Notes: generated by a model not told the origin, from the sequence alone. Positions 24,952 through 34,207 are shown, counted from the first letter of the stretch. The stretch: DNA of 42,712 nt from CAZBWE01 sp964495465 (GCA_964495465.1 CAZBWE010000009.1:1-42712); one strand, 5' to 3'. Numbers and translations are program-made.

Positions 24952-25989
24952 ATGTTAAAAAAAAGCCAAATCAATATTTGGCTCAAGACTATCACAACTT
25001 CAGTCTTTCTACTTGCAGCCGGGTGCTCGGTCCAGCCCGTTCAAATGGTGGTGGTCGAAAACAGCAATCCAAACGCAAAGAAAGATACAGCCGCAATAGA
25101 GCAATTTCAGGAGTTGGATAAAGATATAAAATACGGCAATCTTTGCCGTGTTAAATATCATCCATCCCACACCAAAAACCATCCGGTTGTAATTGAAGGC
25201 ACATTAGGTAAGGGGAAGAAATATCCGGTCATCATCGATACGGGGGCATCGGTAGGACTCTTTGTGAACGATATTCACATCAAGGAAAATAATCTCGTGA
25301 CTCAGGCCTTCAAGTATAACAACTCAGGCGCCTGGGGGACCTCTAACATTCCCGAGCTGAACATAGGAGAAACAACGCTTCTCAACTGGCCCTGCTTTTA
25401 TAAACGCCAGCATGCGGAACTGCAGATGTTCGGATTGCCGCTGAGCAAAGACAAATCCGTCATAGTGGGACTTCCCACCCTGCTGGAATTTAAGTATGTT
25501 GCGTTCGATAATTTAAAAAAAGAAGTGGAGTTCTCACCCAAAAAAATGTTTGAACCCGAAGAGCCGGCCTCGTGGTCAAAATATTCACTTATGGTTGAAG
25601 AATTCTTAGGCGGTAACACATATCTTTTTGTGAAGATTCCCATCGCCGGCGAGGAGGCCGAACTTCAGCTTGACACCGGCAGCGGAAAGGGATTATCAAC
25701 CCATAAAGAAATCTGGCAGCAGATACAACAAAAAATCCACAACATCAAACTCAAGAAAGGCCGGGAGCTATACCCATATATCGGCTGGCTTGACTGCGAA
25801 CAAGGGACGGTTGCAAGACTTGACGTCGGGGACAGAACAATTAAAAACGCGAAAGTTTCAATCTACCCGGACGACAGCCCCCTTTTAGAGAACTGCAAAG
25901 GGCTGCTGGGAATGCAGTATTTCCAGGATACCATAATAGTCCTTGATTTCGAGCGGAATTTAATGTGGGTGAAGCATCCTAAAAGTTAG
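24952..25989 (+). CDS. Lipoprotein with two aspartic-protease (DTG) lobes
   Basis: 345 residues. The ATG at 24952 follows GGAGAAGGG by eight bases (a GTG nine bases earlier is less likely). LAAGC (21-25) is a lipobox. Two retropepsin/pepsin-like half-sites are visible: VIIDTGASVGLF (Asp96) and LQLDTGSGKGLST (Asp241). Each is followed by the typical later strand pattern (SVIVGLPTLLEFKYVAFD and KGLLGMQYFQDTIIVLDF), so the chain has two homologous lobes that could form one active site, as in pepsins, or act as paired retropepsin domains. Exported membrane-anchored proteolysis is inferred. It is a single gene, unlinked to its neighbours by operon structure. Confidence 0.82.
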   Translation: MLKKSQINIWLKTITTSVFLLAAGCSVQPVQMVVVENSNPNAKKDTAAIEQFQELDKDIKYGNLCRVKYHPSHTKNHPVVIEGTLGKGKKYPVIIDTGASVGLFVNDIHIKENNLVTQAFKYNNSGAWGTSNIPELNIGETTLLNWPCFYKRQHAELQMFGLPLSKDKSVIVGLPTLLEFKYVAFDNLKKEVEFSPKKMFEPEEPASWSKYSLMVEEFLGGNTYLFVKIPIAGEEAELQLDTGSGKGLSTHKEIWQQIQQKIHNIKLKKGRELYPYIGWLDCEQGTVARLDVGDRTIKNAKVSIYPDDSPLLENCKGLLGMQYFQDTIIVLDFERNLMWVKHPKS

Positions 25990-26092
25990 CAGCAACCACT
26001 CTGTTGCAGTTCTCAAAACCCGGTCAGGCAAAATGAAATTGAATATGCATTCCCCCCCTGCAACAAAAATTAATCAGTTCATCGCCAATCAC

Positions 26093-27022
26093 TCATTTCA
26101 ACTTAAGAGGAATGCCCTTATCGCGAGCTTCGGCTATGAACGACTTTAACTCTTCCAGTAACATTTGTATCTGCTGCGTATTTTCGAGCAGACTCTCATA
26201 TAATCGGCCATCGTTTACAAATCTGGCAGCGCTACCGTCTCCGTTATTCACCTTCTCCAAGATTAACCGCAACTGCGATGTCGCCTTACTTAGCTCCTCA
26301 CTTGTACCGACTATAGATGTAAAAGTTTCGGTGCCGGCGGCAGCAAATTGGCGAAACTCTTCCACCGTTTTCGCAGCATCTTGTGACGCCTCAGCCAGAT
26401 TAGCTAAAGTCTGCTTAAGATTCCCTTTATTATTCGGGTCACCAATGATGCAATTGACGTTGTTTATGAGAGCTTTCAGACCCTCGGCCAGCTCATCCAG
26501 TTTTTCCTGGCTCTCCGCCGGGAAAAACTCACTAACCACACCGGTCAAGCCCTGCAACTGGGTACCCTGCACCAGAAACCTTGTCTCCGGCCGATTCGGG
26601 TCAAGCGGCGGCGCAGGCAAATTGGCGAGGTCAACTGTAAGCTCGATATAACTACTGCCTAAACCACGCGTCATCAGCTTCGCTTCAACATTGGAAGGAA
26701 TATCAACATATCTTTTTTTTATGCTGATAACTACTACTGTCTGGTGATACTGCAGGCCGGTATTCTTATCAAGCCGAACCTCAGGAGACATAACCTTTGT
26801 AACTCTTCCAATTTGATAGCCGCAAAAACGCACAGGGGTATCCCTTTGCACACCCGGCGCGGTCGGGAACTGAACAAAAACCTGAAATGAACGATGTCTG
26901 GTAACGAACCACGGCAAATCGCCAAACTTATATATCAGCCCAGCGAGCGCACACATAGCTACTACTACAAAAATGCCCACGGTAATATTACGCCGCCTCT
27001 GCATGGTTTCATAGTCACTCAC
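26093..27022 (-). CDS. MCE/MlaD-family lipid-transport protein
   Basis: 309 residues with a GTG start, supported by AAAGGAGG six bases upstream. One membrane helix lies near residues 13-32 (ITVGIFVVVAMCALAGLIY). The MCE domain follows (about 40-130: FQVFVQFPTAPGVQRDTPVRFCG, YQIGRVTKV), then a helical tail. MCE proteins sit on the inner membrane facing the periplasm and move lipids between membranes with an ABC transporter (Mla type). No permease or ATPase gene is adjacent here. The start overlaps the stop of the MerR gene by one base (TAGTG), which implies coupled translation. Confidence 0.85.
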   Translation of the reverse strand: MSDYETMQRRRNITVGIFVVVAMCALAGLIYKFGDLPWFVTRHRSFQVFVQFPTAPGVQRDTPVRFCGYQIGRVTKVMSPEVRLDKNTGLQYHQTVVVISIKKRYVDIPSNVEAKLMTRGLGSSYIELTVDLANLPAPPLDPNRPETRFLVQGTQLQGLTGVVSEFFPAESQEKLDELAEGLKALINNVNCIIGDPNNKGNLKQTLANLAEASQDAAKTVEEFRQFAAAGTETFTSIVGTSEELSKATSQLRLILEKVNNGDGSAARFVNDGRLYESLLENTQQIQMLLEELKSFIAEARDKGIPLKLK

Positions 27023-27279
27023 TATTCGCCTCCTTTCAAATCAGTTCGGCCCTGGAGAAACAACTCCCTTATGGCACGCAAAGGATAGCCGCTGTCATTA
27101 ATCTTTTTTATCAGCTTAATCCGCTCGATGCCCTTCTCGTCAAACAGCCGTCTGCCGGTCGGTGTAACTTCTGCGGGCTCGAGCAAACCAACCATAAGAT
27201 AGTATTGCAGAGATTGGCGGGAAATTCCAGCCCTTTTTGCCGCTGCACCTATCGGCACCAATTTGCTCTTGTTATCCAA
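27022..27279 (-). CDS. Small MerR-family DNA-binding regulator
   Basis: 85 residues, TTG start preceded by GGGATAAG. LVPIGAAAKRAGISRQSLQYY is a MerR helix-turn-helix, and VGLLEPAEVTPTGRRLFDEKGIERIKLIKKI forms the wing and second helix pair. The chain stops after REL, so it lacks the long coiled coil and effector domain of full-length MerR proteins. It overlaps the MCE gene by one base and probably controls or is co-regulated with it. The start codon is uncertain. Confidence 0.78.
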   Translation of the reverse strand: MDNKSKLVPIGAAAKRAGISRQSLQYYLMVGLLEPAEVTPTGRRLFDEKGIERIKLIKKINDSGYPLRAIRELFLQGRTDLKGGE

Positions 27280-27290
27280 AGCTTATCCCG

Positions 27291-27328
27291 AAAAAAATCG
27301 ATTAGTAACACGACCATCTTGGCCGTGT
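27291..27328 (-). terminator. Possible terminator of the rnpA transcript
   Basis: On the minus strand ACACGGCC-AAGAT-GGTCGTGT (27328-27308) forms an 8-pair stem with one G-T pair. Seven T (27297-27291) follow after a 10-base spacer, longer than usual for an intrinsic terminator. Confidence 0.35.
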
Positions 27329-27338
27329 CTTATTTTTC

Positions 27339-27752
27339 TCACTTATTACTGCTTTTCTTCAGCCGTTTCTGAGCAGCGCTTATCAGAGCTAAAAATGAAG
27401 CCCTCACCTGCTCAAAACTCACAAGCATAATATCATCTTTATCCTGCTTCGACCACTGCGGCGACATCATAAGCAAATAATCAAAACCAGCCGGTATCAG
27501 GTCCTGGTTCTGCCTGAAAACTTCCCGCAATAATCGCTTCAGCCGATTACGAACGACCGCACCTCCGCAAGATTTACTTACAGATACACCCAGTCGCGCA
27601 TAACCACAATCGTTTTCAGCCGTATATAATATAAGCAAATCATTACTGACTCGCAATTTCCGAGCCAGAACGGCCTTGAATTGCCTGTTACTAACGAGCC
27701 GCTTCTTTTTCGGGAAAGAAAACTGCTTCAAGATTTCACCATAAATTATCAA
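27339..27752 (-). CDS. rnpA: Ribonuclease P protein component
   Basis: 137 residues. The RnpA fold is evident: FPKKKRLVSNRQFKAVLARK, then LGVSVSKSCGGAVVRNRLKRLLREVFR, which holds the conserved RNR-type RNA-binding helix, and FDYLLMMSP. It assists the RNase P RNA in removing tRNA 5' leaders. The first codon is TTG with a poor ribosome site; a second TTG seven codons later is possible. The usual partner rpmH is not next to it; instead an antiporter gene ends 26 bases upstream. Confidence 0.9.
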   Translation of the reverse strand: MIIYGEILKQFSFPKKKRLVSNRQFKAVLARKLRVSNDLLILYTAENDCGYARLGVSVSKSCGGAVVRNRLKRLLREVFRQNQDLIPAGFDYLLMMSPQWSKQDKDDIMLVSFEQVRASFLALISAAQKRLKKSSNK

Positions 27753-27778
27753 CCTACCGTGGGCCTATATCCGGCGTT

Positions 27779-29479
27779 CTAACCCGTCGTTATAGCCGCT
27801 CCGTCTGCCGTCTTGCGTCTGCGCAAAACTTCAGCACTTATCCTGCGAAGCACCTTGTGATAGTTTAAAACACCAATAAGCTCATCATTATCGACACTTG
27901 CTACTATGGGTATACTCTCCAGGTCATAATGCCTCATATACTCTATCGCCTCTTCAAGCGGTTTTTGAGGAGTCGTTTTGTCCCGAACCGGCTCAGCAAC
28001 ATCACAGGCCAGCAGCCAGCCGGCAACATCCCTGTTAGCGAACATCTCCTTGATGTCCGGGATTGTAATTATACCTGTTAGCTTTGATTGACTATCAACC
28101 ACCGGGTAATATACACTGTCAGTCGTGCTGAATATTTCAAGAATCTGCTGTAATGGCAAATCCTGCGTAATGCTTATCGGCTCAGCATCCATAACATCAA
28201 CAACCTTATATGTCTTTATCAGGTCTTCCTCCGTGACATTCATCCCGACTTCTCCTGCTTTTTTCACTCCTACTTTAACCATCATCGGCCCAAGTATTTC
28301 CATCAGAAACACAGATGTCATAACCACCATTATAACCATATGTCCAAGCTCAGACTCAAACTGCCGGCTGGCCAGGATAGCAAGGCCGATAGCCACCCCT
28401 GCCTGGGGCAGAAGACAGATTCCGAGATATTTACGAACAACAGCCGGCGCTGCCGAATGCCTGGCGCCGAACCAGGAACCTGCCATCTTACCTGCAGCTC
28501 TCAAAAGAGTATATACTACTATCATAATAACCATCCACAAACCCAGTTTGCCGAACTGCATGTGCGCCCCGGCCAGCACAAAAAAAGAAATGTAAATCGG
28601 CGGAGAAAATTTCTCGACAAGCTTGAACATTCCCTGGCTCTGACGAGGCATCAGGTTGGCTATCGTTATGCCCAGCACCATAGCAGGCAAAATCGGGTCT
28701 ATTTCCGGTATCATAGAAACACCGACAACAAGCAAAAGCAACGCCAGCGCAAACTCCAGAATTTTGTCTTCGGCCCTTACAAATTTTAATAAAAAATATA
28801 GTAATACTCCCGCTAAAAAACCTAATATTATTGCGCCGACAATCTCCCCCAAAAGCACCCCCACAGCGGTTACAACGGAATTATGGCCTGTGCCCATAAG
28901 CGCTTTTGCTCCGGTAGCGGCGCCTCGATACAGCAACAACGCCAGAGCATCATCCAGGGCAACAATGGCAAGTATCGTAGCGGTGAGAGGGCCTCTTGTT
29001 TTATACTCCCATAAGACATTTACCGTCGCCGCAGGTGCTGTTGCCGAGGCAATAGCTCCAAGCACAAGTCCCATCGCAATCGACACAAAGACATTGCCCA
29101 ATATCAGCCACGCTATGAACGAAGTGCCGACGGCAACTAACAAAAAAGCTCCCAGGCCCTGTGAGAAAAGAATAAAGAAAAATTGCTTACCATATTTTTT
29201 AAAAACATCAGCACGAAGCTCCGCCCCTATCATAAATCCGATGATGCCTAATGCGAGCATTGTAAAGGGCTTGAGAGACTCGATAGTCTCCTGCGTTATT
29301 AAACGAAAAACATCACCCAAAAGTATTCCAATAACGATACAGCCGACAACCTGAGGAATGTGGAACTTCTGAAAAAGACGTGCACCAAAAGCCCCGAATA
29401 AGATGACCAGCCCGAACAACAAGGCCAAATTCAAATGGCCGGTAACTCCACCGGTCGCGATAACAAGCGGATAAATCAC
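27779..29479 (-). CDS. CPA2-type cation/proton antiporter with C-terminal CBS pair, copy 3
   Basis: 566 residues. About 12 membrane helices occupy residues 18-400. FHIPQVVGCIVIGILLGD (39-56), ELRADVFKKYGKQ (88-99), SATAPAATVNVLWEYKTRG (145-163) and ALDDALALLLY (174-184) are the core of a Na+/K+-proton antiporter. Asp176-Asp177 is a double-Asp ion site as in electrogenic antiporters. Residues 425-545 are two CBS motifs (VVDVMDAEPI, GIITIPDIKEMF, ESIPIVASVD, GVLNYHKVLRR), which usually bind adenine nucleotides and gate transport. It is the last of three tandem paralogues; the stop is 26 bases before rnpA. Confidence 0.88.
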   Translation of the reverse strand: MIYPLVIATGGVTGHLNLALLFGLVILFGAFGARLFQKFHIPQVVGCIVIGILLGDVFRLITQETIESLKPFTMLALGIIGFMIGAELRADVFKKYGKQFFFILFSQGLGAFLLVAVGTSFIAWLILGNVFVSIAMGLVLGAIASATAPAATVNVLWEYKTRGPLTATILAIVALDDALALLLYRGAATGAKALMGTGHNSVVTAVGVLLGEIVGAIILGFLAGVLLYFLLKFVRAEDKILEFALALLLLVVGVSMIPEIDPILPAMVLGITIANLMPRQSQGMFKLVEKFSPPIYISFFVLAGAHMQFGKLGLWMVIMIVVYTLLRAAGKMAGSWFGARHSAAPAVVRKYLGICLLPQAGVAIGLAILASRQFESELGHMVIMVVMTSVFLMEILGPMMVKVGVKKAGEVGMNVTEEDLIKTYKVVDVMDAEPISITQDLPLQQILEIFSTTDSVYYPVVDSQSKLTGIITIPDIKEMFANRDVAGWLLACDVAEPVRDKTTPQKPLEEAIEYMRHYDLESIPIVASVDNDELIGVLNYHKVLRRISAEVLRRRKTADGAAITTG

Positions 29480-29518
29480 GATAGCTCTGTCTCCGAAATG
29501 TTACTTAAATCAAGCACA

Positions 29519-31240
29519 TCAGCCACCTGCTGCACCATCGGCCTTTTGCTGTCGAGACAGCACCTCCGCAGAAAGCTGCCTGTGAACCGCCCGGCAATCC
29601 AAAACGCCGACATAGTTATTATCTTCATCGCCGGCCACAACCGGCAGATGACCTAAATCAAGCCGAGCGGCTTTGTCGAACGCCTCGGACAATGCTAAAT
29701 CCGGATTCACCCTAACAATAATCGGCTCGGCGATATCAAGTGCTACCAGCCAGTCGTTCAGCTCCTGGGTCGCAAAAGTATTTCTGATACCGTCCAATGT
29801 AATAGCACCAATCAGTTTCTTATCATTATCAACAACAGGATAAAAAAAACGGTCTGTATTGCTAACCTTCTCAATCACCTGGTTTAAAGACTCGCCTGTA
29901 TAAATTACAGGGACCTTCGTATCCATAACATCCGCAACACGATGTGTCTGGATAAGGTCTTCTTCTGTAACATTGAGTCCAATCTCACCGGCCTTTTTAA
30001 CGCCGAGCTTCACACAGGGCGGACCTATTATCTGAACTAAAAATGTCGTTGACGTTATAATAAGTATAATGGCCTGGCCAAACTCAGACCCAAATCTCTC
30101 GCTTGCAATAATCGACAATCCTATGGCAACACCCGCCTGGCTAAACAAACACAGGCCAAGATATTTTCGTATCACATCCGGAGAACGTGAAATATACGCC
30201 CCTAACCAGCTTCCGCTCATTTTGCCTATTGTTCTACCTAATACGTACACTACAGCAAGCACAATTACCCAGAAAGGTATCCCAAAAAACTGAAGTCTTG
30301 CACCCACGAGGACAAAAAACAGAACATAGACAGGAGATGAAAATTTCTCAACAAGCTTAAATGCCGCCTGACTTCTTCTGGGCTCGAGATTGGCTATCGT
30401 TGCGCCAAAGACCATCGCCGACAGGATTGATTCCACCTTAAGTGTCATCGATAAACCCATCACTGCCAGTATCATTGCTATACTCAACAACAGAATCCTG
30501 CTCGGCTCAACGATGTATTTGAATAAAAACAGCATTATCAGCCCGGCTGCAAAACCCATAGCAACCCCGCCGAAAATCTCCCACAGCGGGTAAATTATGC
30601 TTTGCAGAAGATTACATTCACTGCTGCCCAGCAGAGCCCCTGCGATACTGGCTGCAAAACCATAAAGCAGCAGCGCCAGTCCGTCATCAAGTGCAACTAT
30701 AGCCAAAACTGTCCGAGAAAGAATGCCCCTGGTTTTATATTCCCAGAGAACATCTACGGTTGCAGCCGGTGCCGTCGCAGACGAAATTGCCCCCAGGACG
30801 AGTCCCAGTGCGAGCGAAGCGTACCAGTTGCCTGTAAAAAATGCTCCCGCAAGAAATGTTAATACGGTAACGATAAAAAAAGCAAAAAGTCCTTCTGCAA
30901 GAAGGATTGTAATAAATTGTTTGCCGTATTTTTTGAAAATGTCATACTTAAGCTCCCCTCCTATCATAAAGCCGATTATTCCAAGAGCAAACAGATTAAA
31001 CGGCAGCAGTGACCTGATTAATTCGGCGCTTACGAGGTTGAATACCGAACCGCCTATTAAGATACCGGCAATAATATAACCAACCACCTGAGGAATATGC
31101 AGTTTCTGAGAAATACGCCCGCTGATTGTGCCTGCGAATATGGCCGCTCCCAAAACAAACAAGATGTCCAGGTAATCAGGTAAATTTATCGCCAGGATTA
31201 TCGGTTTACCACACATCACATTGCCAGCATAAAAAAACAT
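29519..31240 (-). CDS. CPA2-type cation/proton antiporter with C-terminal CBS pair, copy 2
   Basis: 573 residues with the same build as its neighbours: KLHIPQVVGYIIAGILIGG (47-64), ELKYDIFKKYGKQ, SATAPAATVDVLWEYKTRG, ALDDGLALLLYG (Asp185-Asp186) and a C-terminal CBS pair (VADVMDTKVPV, AITLDGIRNTFATQE, LPVVAGDEDNNYVGVLD). The start at 31240 lies 8 bases after the stop of copy 1. The tail contains the linker KKAGEIGLNVTEEDL shared by all three. Ion preference cannot be told from the sequence. Confidence 0.88.
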   Translation of the reverse strand: MFFYAGNVMCGKPIILAINLPDYLDILFVLGAAIFAGTISGRISQKLHIPQVVGYIIAGILIGGSVFNLVSAELIRSLLPFNLFALGIIGFMIGGELKYDIFKKYGKQFITILLAEGLFAFFIVTVLTFLAGAFFTGNWYASLALGLVLGAISSATAPAATVDVLWEYKTRGILSRTVLAIVALDDGLALLLYGFAASIAGALLGSSECNLLQSIIYPLWEIFGGVAMGFAAGLIMLFLFKYIVEPSRILLLSIAMILAVMGLSMTLKVESILSAMVFGATIANLEPRRSQAAFKLVEKFSSPVYVLFFVLVGARLQFFGIPFWVIVLAVVYVLGRTIGKMSGSWLGAYISRSPDVIRKYLGLCLFSQAGVAIGLSIIASERFGSEFGQAIILIITSTTFLVQIIGPPCVKLGVKKAGEIGLNVTEEDLIQTHRVADVMDTKVPVIYTGESLNQVIEKVSNTDRFFYPVVDNDKKLIGAITLDGIRNTFATQELNDWLVALDIAEPIIVRVNPDLALSEAFDKAARLDLGHLPVVAGDEDNNYVGVLDCRAVHRQLSAEVLSRQQKADGAAGG

Positions 31241-31248
31241 AAAACTTA

Positions 31249-32961
31249 TCAGGCTACCTCCGGCCTTCGACCATACATACTGTCAGCTTCACGCTGTCTT
31301 GACAGAACTTCTGCACTGAGCTGACGGCGCATAGCTCGCAAATCCAGAACTCCCGCATACTCTTTGTCCTGTTTTGACGCGACAACCGGCATATGCTCTA
31401 TCCTGTCCCGCCCCATCAGCTCTATGGCTTCGGGCAGCGAGGTATCCGGTGTCACAACATCAACGACAGGCTCAGCGATATCTAGCGCCACTAACCAGTC
31501 ATTAATCTCCTGAGTAGCAAACGTATTCCTTACACCGTCAAGCGTAATAGCTCCCGTAACTTTTTTGTCGGTATCCACCACGCAGTAATATAGATGCTCC
31601 GTACTGCTGACTGTCTTGAGAAGCTCGTTAAGAGATGTCCCTCCATTGATAACGGGCACATCGGTTTCCATTACGTCACTTACTTTACACTTACTGATAA
31701 GGTCCTGCTCGGTAATGTTAAGCCCTATCTCACCTGCTTTTTTAGCCCCGATTTTAACTCCTTCAGGACCAATAATTTGAAGTATAAAGGCGCCGATAAT
31801 CACAACCAGCAGCATAATCGCACTTATATTGCTTTCGAATCTGCTGCTGGCGATTATTAACAACCCGATTGCTATACCTCCCTGCGGATACAGGCACAAG
31901 CCCAGGTAATTCCGAACATTTCTAACCGCTCCGGAATATAATCCGCCAAGATATGCGCCGCATGTCTTGCCGACAATACTTCCAAACACATAAGCCGCCA
32001 CAAGAAAACCTATCATTGTATTGAAATGTGAGAAACTCAGCCTTGCTCCCACAAGAACGAAAAACAGCACATATATCGGCGCCGCTGCGTATTTATGAAG
32101 CGCCTCAAAGCTGGCTGCGGCTCTTCTCGATTTTACATTTATCATCACCACCCCGGCAGCCATACACGAAAGAATCACATCCAGATGCAAATAAATAGCT
32201 GCCCCGATACACAATAATAATGTTCCCAGGGTAAAGACCAGTGTTTTCTCGCGGTCGTCTTCTATAACATTCAAGATGAAGGTCAAAGCCGCTGCAAATG
32301 CAACACCAAGAACCAATGAGCCGCCCAATTCGTACAGGGTATGCAGCAGAGACATCCCTATACCAAGTTCCTGATGGCCGGTCAGCACACCCGCCACACC
32401 AACACTTATTGCATACAGCGTTAATGCCAACGCGTCATCAAGAGTAACTATTGCCGTCACCATAGATGTCACTGGGCCACGGCATTTGTATTCCCATAGA
32501 ACAGCTATTGTCGATGCCGGGTCCGTCGCGGAGCAAATGGCACCAAAAACAACAGATACCGCCAGTGCCACCTGCCAGTCAGAAAAATGCCACATTACAA
32601 GAAAAGTAAGAACGCCTACCAGCAGAAATGCCAGCACACCTTCAAACAGTAAAATAACAGGAACCTGCTTTCCAAATCGCACAAAGATATCTCGCTTGAG
32701 CTCACCACCAACCAAAAAACCAATAACCCCAAGAGCGAAAAGATTAAAAGGCTCAAGAAATTGTACGTCCCGCGGAGAAATAATCTTCAACAACGGCCCC
32801 AGGACCATTCCAATGACAACGTAACCTATGATCTGAGGTATGTGCAGTCTCTGGAACAGCTTGCCTCCTACGGCCCCGCCGAAAACCGCTGCTCCTATTA
32901 ACAGAAGAACGGGCAAGCCCGTTACGCCCTCAGCCGAATTCACAGCTAACAACTCAGTCAT
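31249..32961 (-). CDS. CPA2-type cation/proton antiporter with C-terminal CBS pair, copy 1
   Basis: 570 residues, first of the three. RLHIPQIIGYVVIGMVLGP (38-56), ELKRDIFVRFGKQ, TLDDALALTLYA (Asp175-Asp176), and a CBS pair (VSDVMETDVPV, AITLDGVRNTFATQE, HMPVVASKQDKEYAGVLD). It differs from the other two in the discontinuous-helix motif, SATDPASTIAVLWEYKCRG instead of SATAPAAT, adding an acidic residue near the ion site, so its ion preference may differ. A promoter candidate is at 33054-33084. Confidence 0.88.
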   Translation of the reverse strand: MTELLAVNSAEGVTGLPVLLLIGAAVFGGAVGGKLFQRLHIPQIIGYVVIGMVLGPLLKIISPRDVQFLEPFNLFALGVIGFLVGGELKRDIFVRFGKQVPVILLFEGVLAFLLVGVLTFLVMWHFSDWQVALAVSVVFGAICSATDPASTIAVLWEYKCRGPVTSMVTAIVTLDDALALTLYAISVGVAGVLTGHQELGIGMSLLHTLYELGGSLVLGVAFAAALTFILNVIEDDREKTLVFTLGTLLLCIGAAIYLHLDVILSCMAAGVVMINVKSRRAAASFEALHKYAAAPIYVLFFVLVGARLSFSHFNTMIGFLVAAYVFGSIVGKTCGAYLGGLYSGAVRNVRNYLGLCLYPQGGIAIGLLIIASSRFESNISAIMLLVVIIGAFILQIIGPEGVKIGAKKAGEIGLNITEQDLISKCKVSDVMETDVPVINGGTSLNELLKTVSSTEHLYYCVVDTDKKVTGAITLDGVRNTFATQEINDWLVALDIAEPVVDVVTPDTSLPEAIELMGRDRIEHMPVVASKQDKEYAGVLDLRAMRRQLSAEVLSRQREADSMYGRRPEVA

Positions 32962-33053
32962 TGTAACATACCAGCCAAAAACCTCTTAAAGAAAAGCCAT
33001 CACAGAGAATCTTAACAGCAGATATACATGGTCTGCGAGATAAAATAAAAGAA

Positions 33054-33084
33054 TTAATACTAACCAAAAATCTGATTTTGTCAA
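33054..33084 (-). promoter_or_regulatory. Possible promoter of the antiporter operon
   Basis: On the minus strand TTGACA (33084-33079), 19 bases, TATTAA (33059-33054), about 95 bases before the first antiporter start. The spacer is long. In the 363-base gap 32962-33324 I see this, the candidate at 33265-33292, and no gene. Confidence 0.4.
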
Positions 33085-33264
33085 AGGACTACCTGCAAGA
33101 CCGAGATGCACAGGTTAAATAGCTCAAGATGCATATTTCCTCTACAGCTAAAATATAACGCATTTCACTAAAAAGCCCAGACCGCTCCCGGCACCGGTCA
33201 CCAAGAAAGAATCCTTGTTAAATGCCGCTTAAAATCCCAAATTTACGAACTTTCCTTTTATTCC

Positions 33265-33292
33265 TTGATATAAATAATATACATTGTAAATA
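33265..33292 (+). promoter_or_regulatory. Possible promoter of the TlpA-like gene
   Basis: TTGATA (33265-33270), 16 bases, TAAATA (33287-33292), or TATAAA at 33291. The region is AT-rich, so the exact -10 is uncertain. Confidence 0.4.
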
Positions 33293-33324
33293 TAAAACTA
33301 TAATCTTTTCAGGAGAAAGAGAAG

Positions 33325-34047
33325 ATGTCCGGACAAAATAAAAAAACAATCACTCAATCGGCAGCTTTTGCCGTAGTAATTATACTTGCTGCAATAGTAA
33401 TATTGGCGGGGTGTAAAAAACAACCTGACGAACAAATTCAATCAGAGCAATACCCCGGTAAATACACAACATCAGAATCAACTGCTGAAAGACCCAACGA
33501 AGCCGCGGAATCATCAACCAATATCACTACCGGCTCAGAGAAAACACTAAATGATATCATCAGGGCCGCCAGAACCTGGGGACCTGCCTATAAATCCTGG
33601 CACGGCAAACACGCTCCCGACTTTACTTTATCCGACATTAACGGCAGACAGCATAGATTGAGCGATTACCGCGGTAAAAACGTTATGCTCATCTTCTGGG
33701 CCACCTGGTGCGGCCCTTGCCTGATGGAGACACCAGGCCTGATAGAACTGCGCAAAACCATCAGTGAAAACGAACTGGCGATGCTTGCCATAACGAACGA
33801 AAGGCCGGAAACAGTGAAAATTTTCGTTGCAAAAAATAGTATGAACTATACGGTTTTGCTCAATAAAGGCAATCTGCCGAGGCCTTACAGTAATGTAAAC
33901 GCCATTCCATCCAGTTTCTTTATTAACCCCGACGGCAGGATAAAACTCGCTACCGTAGGCCTGATTCCACTAAACGACATAAAGGCCATACTACAGGCCA
34001 ATCCGCTAACAGGCGAGACCTCGCCAAGGGCGGGATGGGAACCTTGA
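33325..34047 (+). CDS. TlpA/ResA-like thioredoxin-fold lipoprotein
   Basis: 240 residues. AGGAGAAAGAG lies before the ATG. ILAGC (26-30) is a lipobox, followed by a Ser/Glu/Pro-rich linker (35-75). The thioredoxin domain starts at APDFTLSDINGRQHRLSDYRG, with active site WCGPC (Cys129, Cys132) and cis-Pro195 in AIPSSFF. Such proteins reduce disulfides outside the cytoplasm, for example in cytochrome c maturation. No cytochrome genes are nearby, so the partner is unknown. The last residues TSPRAGWEP are encoded by a GC-rich GGCGAG-AC-CTCGCC/GGGCGGG stretch that resembles the palindromic elements elsewhere in the window. Confidence 0.88.
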   Translation: MSGQNKKTITQSAAFAVVIILAAIVILAGCKKQPDEQIQSEQYPGKYTTSESTAERPNEAAESSTNITTGSEKTLNDIIRAARTWGPAYKSWHGKHAPDFTLSDINGRQHRLSDYRGKNVMLIFWATWCGPCLMETPGLIELRKTISENELAMLAITNERPETVKIFVAKNSMNYTVLLNKGNLPRPYSNVNAIPSSFFINPDGRIKLATVGLIPLNDIKAILQANPLTGETSPRAGWEP

Positions 34048-34096
34048 TTCTCCTTTGCCAAAGCGCTTTTAAGCCCATAACAAACGAAAAATAAGC

Positions 34097-34125
34097 TTGA
34101 CATACGCCGGGATGTGCAGTATAAT
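34097..34125 (+). promoter_or_regulatory. Perfect consensus sigma70 promoter before the pseudopilin gene
   Basis: TTGACA (34097-34102), 17 bases, TATAAT (34120-34125): no deviation from consensus in either box or in spacing. It lies 82 bases before the ATG at 34208. Confidence 0.8.
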
Positions 34126-34207
34126 TAATATGTAAAATCGCATAAATGTAGTACTGCGTATAACATACGATAAATTCCAGTTGAATAAAACAAATAGTGC
34201 CGGAATA

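Noticed and set aside
24885..25121. Plus-strand frame of 78 residues overlapping the start of the aspartic-protease-like gene
   Set aside because: It is an alternative frame of the lipoprotein gene, with Arg/Ser-rich shadow composition and no domain.
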